From assembly GCF_000482385.1 (NCBI RefSeq), contig NZ_AXVD01000007.1, positions 124,001 through 188,000 on the forward strand: a stretch of 64,000 bases of DNA. The letters run 5' to 3'. Positions 62,606 to 64,000 of the stretch are shown here, piece by piece. Below the pieces are notes generated by a model. The model was not told the DNA's origin. It saw nothing but the letters and a program-made list of their open reading frames with translations, and ran no database searches. A program made the position numbers and the translations under genes. The DNA comes from Nocardia sp. CNY236. Its GTDB lineage: Bacteria > Actinomycetota > Actinomycetes > Mycobacteriales > Mycobacteriaceae. Positions within the stretch are counted from its first letter, which is position 1, and every line of letters starts with the position of its first letter.

Positions 62606-64000
62606 TCAGCGACCGGGTAGGAAGCGTAGGCCACGAGCCAATCGCATGATCAGCCGTTGCCACACGTGCTTCGGAAGCAGTGTGGGGCCATCGAGATTCG
62701 TCAAGCGCGTCACCACGATGGACTGCGGTTCGGTGAACTTCAGGAGTCCATCGGGACCATGGCGACGGCCCACACCGGAAATACCCATACCGCCCATCGG
62801 CGCGCCAGTGGTGGCCCACGCGGTCGCGTAGGCCTCATCGACGCACACGGTACCGGCTTGCAACCGCGCCGCGATCCGTTCACCGTCGGACTTGTTCGCC
62901 GCCCAGACCGAGGCATTGAGGCCGTAGTCGCTGTCGTTGGCCAGGCGAACGGCTTCCCCGACACTGTCGACAGGGTAGATCGACACCAGCGGACCGAAGG
63001 TTTCGTTGCGACCACATTCCATCTCGTCGGTCACCCCGGACAGGATGGTGGGCTCGTAGAACAGCGGTCCCAGATCCGGGCGCGCTTTGCCGCCGGCCAG
63101 CACTTTCGCGCCCTTGGAGGTGGCGTCCGCGACGTGCTTGGAGACGGTTTCCAGTTGCGATTCGGAGATGAGGCTGCCGATATCGGTGGAGAAATCGTAG
63201 GTCGCGCTGAGCGCCGCAGCGTTCACTTCGGCGACGAATTTCTCGGTGAATGCCGCGGCGACCTCGCGTTCGACATAGATCCGTTCGATCGAAATACACA
63301 GCTGCCCGGCGTTGGAGAAGCACGCGCGCACAGCGGCTTTGGCGGCTTTGTCGAGGTTTGCACCCTTGGTGACGATCATCGGATTCTTCCCGCCCAATTC
63401 CGCGGAAAAGCCGATCAGCCGCTGGCCGCATTGCTGGGCCAGGGTGCGGCCGGTTGCCGAAGAGCCGGTGAACATCAGATAGTCGCACGCTTCGACGATC
63501 GCGGTGCCGACCTCGGCGCCGGGACCGGGGACGACGGCGAACAGGTCACGCGGTAGTCCTGCCCGATAGAGCAATTCCGCGCCCGCCAACGTCGAATACG
63601 GCGTCTGGCTGTCCGGTTTGACCACCACGGCGTTTCCTGCCATGAGCGCCGGGATGGAGTCGCCGACCGACAGCACCAGCGGGTAATTCCATGGCGCGAT
63701 GACACCGACCACGCCTTTGGGTTGTGCAGAGACGGAGGCTCGGGTGATCAACGGGAAGCCACCCTGCACCCGTTGCGAGCCCAACAAGCGAGGCCCGACC
63801 TTGGCGAAATAGCGAGCTGCCAGCATCAGGGCAACGACTTCTTCCTGCGCTGCCCACCGCGCCTTGCCGGTTTCGGCCTGGACCACGTCCATGAGGAAAT
63901 CTCGGTGCTCCACCAACAATGCCCGATAGCGCTCGAGCACCGCTGCGCGTTCGGCTGCCGGCTGCGCCGCCCAGCGTTCCTGTGCAGCCCTGGCCTTCTC
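62606..64000 (-). CDS. Succinate-semialdehyde dehydrogenase (GabD2-like), 5' end outside window
   Basis: 465 codons of an NAD(P)-dependent aldehyde dehydrogenase are visible; the frame is open through the right edge. VVGVIAPWNYPLVLSVGD carries the catalytic Asn, FSAELGGKNPMIV the general-base Glu, FSNAGQLCISIERIYV the nucleophile Cys, and NETFGPLVSIYPV the cofactor Glu. The C-terminal WQRLIMRLARGLRFLPGR tail and the sequence overall fit GabD2 proteins of mycobacteria (Rv1731 type, about 518 residues). Substrate preference is inferred from family resemblance; other semialdehydes are possible. Confidence 0.92.
   Translation of the reverse strand, partial: EKARAAQERWAAQPAAERAAVLERYRALLVEHRDFLMDVVQAETGKARWAAQEEVVALMLAARYFAKVGPRLLGSQRVQGGFPLITRASVSAQPKGVVGVIAPWNYPLVLSVGDSIPALMAGNAVVVKPDSQTPYSTLAGAELLYRAGLPRDLFAVVPGPGAEVGTAIVEACDYLMFTGSSATGRTLAQQCGQRLIGFSAELGGKNPMIVTKGANLDKAAKAAVRACFSNAGQLCISIERIYVEREVAAAFTEKFVAEVNAAALSATYDFSTDIGSLISESQLETVSKHVADATSKGAKVLAGGKARPDLGPLFYEPTILSGVTDEMECGRNETFGPLVSIYPVDSVGEAVRLANDSDYGLNASVWAANKSDGERIAARLQAGTVCVDEAYATAWATTGAPMGGMGISGVGRRHGPDGLLKFTEPQSIVVTRLTNLDGPTLLPKHVWQRLIMRLARGLRFLPGR

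Overview
The window is high-GC actinobacterial DNA, most likely from a Nocardia or a close mycolic-acid relative. The main reasons are a response regulator that matches mycobacterial DevR/DosR at every functional residue I can place, many relatives of Mycobacterium tuberculosis DosR-regulon genes, a large NRPS, an Eis-type acetyltransferase, a PimE-like mannosyltransferase and SigF-type signalling genes. All names come from reading the sequence; no database search was run.

Layout. (1) 1-6510, minus: the first 2170 codons of an NRPS (C-A-T-C-A-T-C...). It starts with a condensation domain and runs off the left edge. (2) 7389-40127: an unusually dense dormancy (DosR-type) island. It holds two tandem universal stress proteins, three Acg-type nitroreductases, an Rv2004c-like APH/P-loop kinase, an Rv0571c-like phosphoribosyltransferase-hydrolase fusion, a PPOX-fold protein, a GyrI-like/DUF302 fusion, a flavodoxin, an Rv1733c-like membrane protein, devR and devS, an AgpS-like FAD enzyme, an Rv0574c-like CapA protein and a CtpF-like P-type ATPase coupled to a lactate-monooxygenase-like enzyme. 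Several promoters carry sites resembling the DosR box, the best one upstream of devR itself. A DrrAB/PadR transporter cassette sits inside the island between two decayed pieces of a wax-ester synthase/DGAT (tgs1-like) gene, next to an IS1380-type remnant. Two duplicated small secreted peptides with a C-terminal two-cysteine motif (30.8-32.0 kb) follow capA.

(3) 41.4-49.4 kb: mixed accessory genes. These are a hydrolase-TetR pair, a DUF6461-like protein, two NmrA-type reductases with an AraC regulator, and a complete but frameshifted IS3-family element (47195-48528) with a TGCT target duplication. The element lies just upstream of a dehalogenase-like hydrolase. (4) 49.5-54.6 kb, minus: an OmpR-type two-component system followed by ectABC and ectD, making ectoine and hydroxyectoine. 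(5) 55.0-56.7 kb: an anti-sigma-antagonist (STAS) and SigF-type sigma pair, and a small conserved gene with a SigF-like promoter. (6) 57.0-64.0 kb: an SDR and a Baeyer-Villiger-type monooxygenase, a broken cis-prenyltransferase, an APC permease, a SnoaL-like protein, a small lipoprotein, and the 3' part of a succinate-semialdehyde dehydrogenase that runs off the right edge.

How it fits together (inference): the haem kinase DevS would sense falling O2 and phosphorylate DevR. DevR would then switch on the stress proteins, nitroreductases, ion pump and lipid or cell-surface genes around it. The adjacent ectoine/two-component and SigF modules would cover osmotic and general stress, so much of the window reads as a stress and persistence region.
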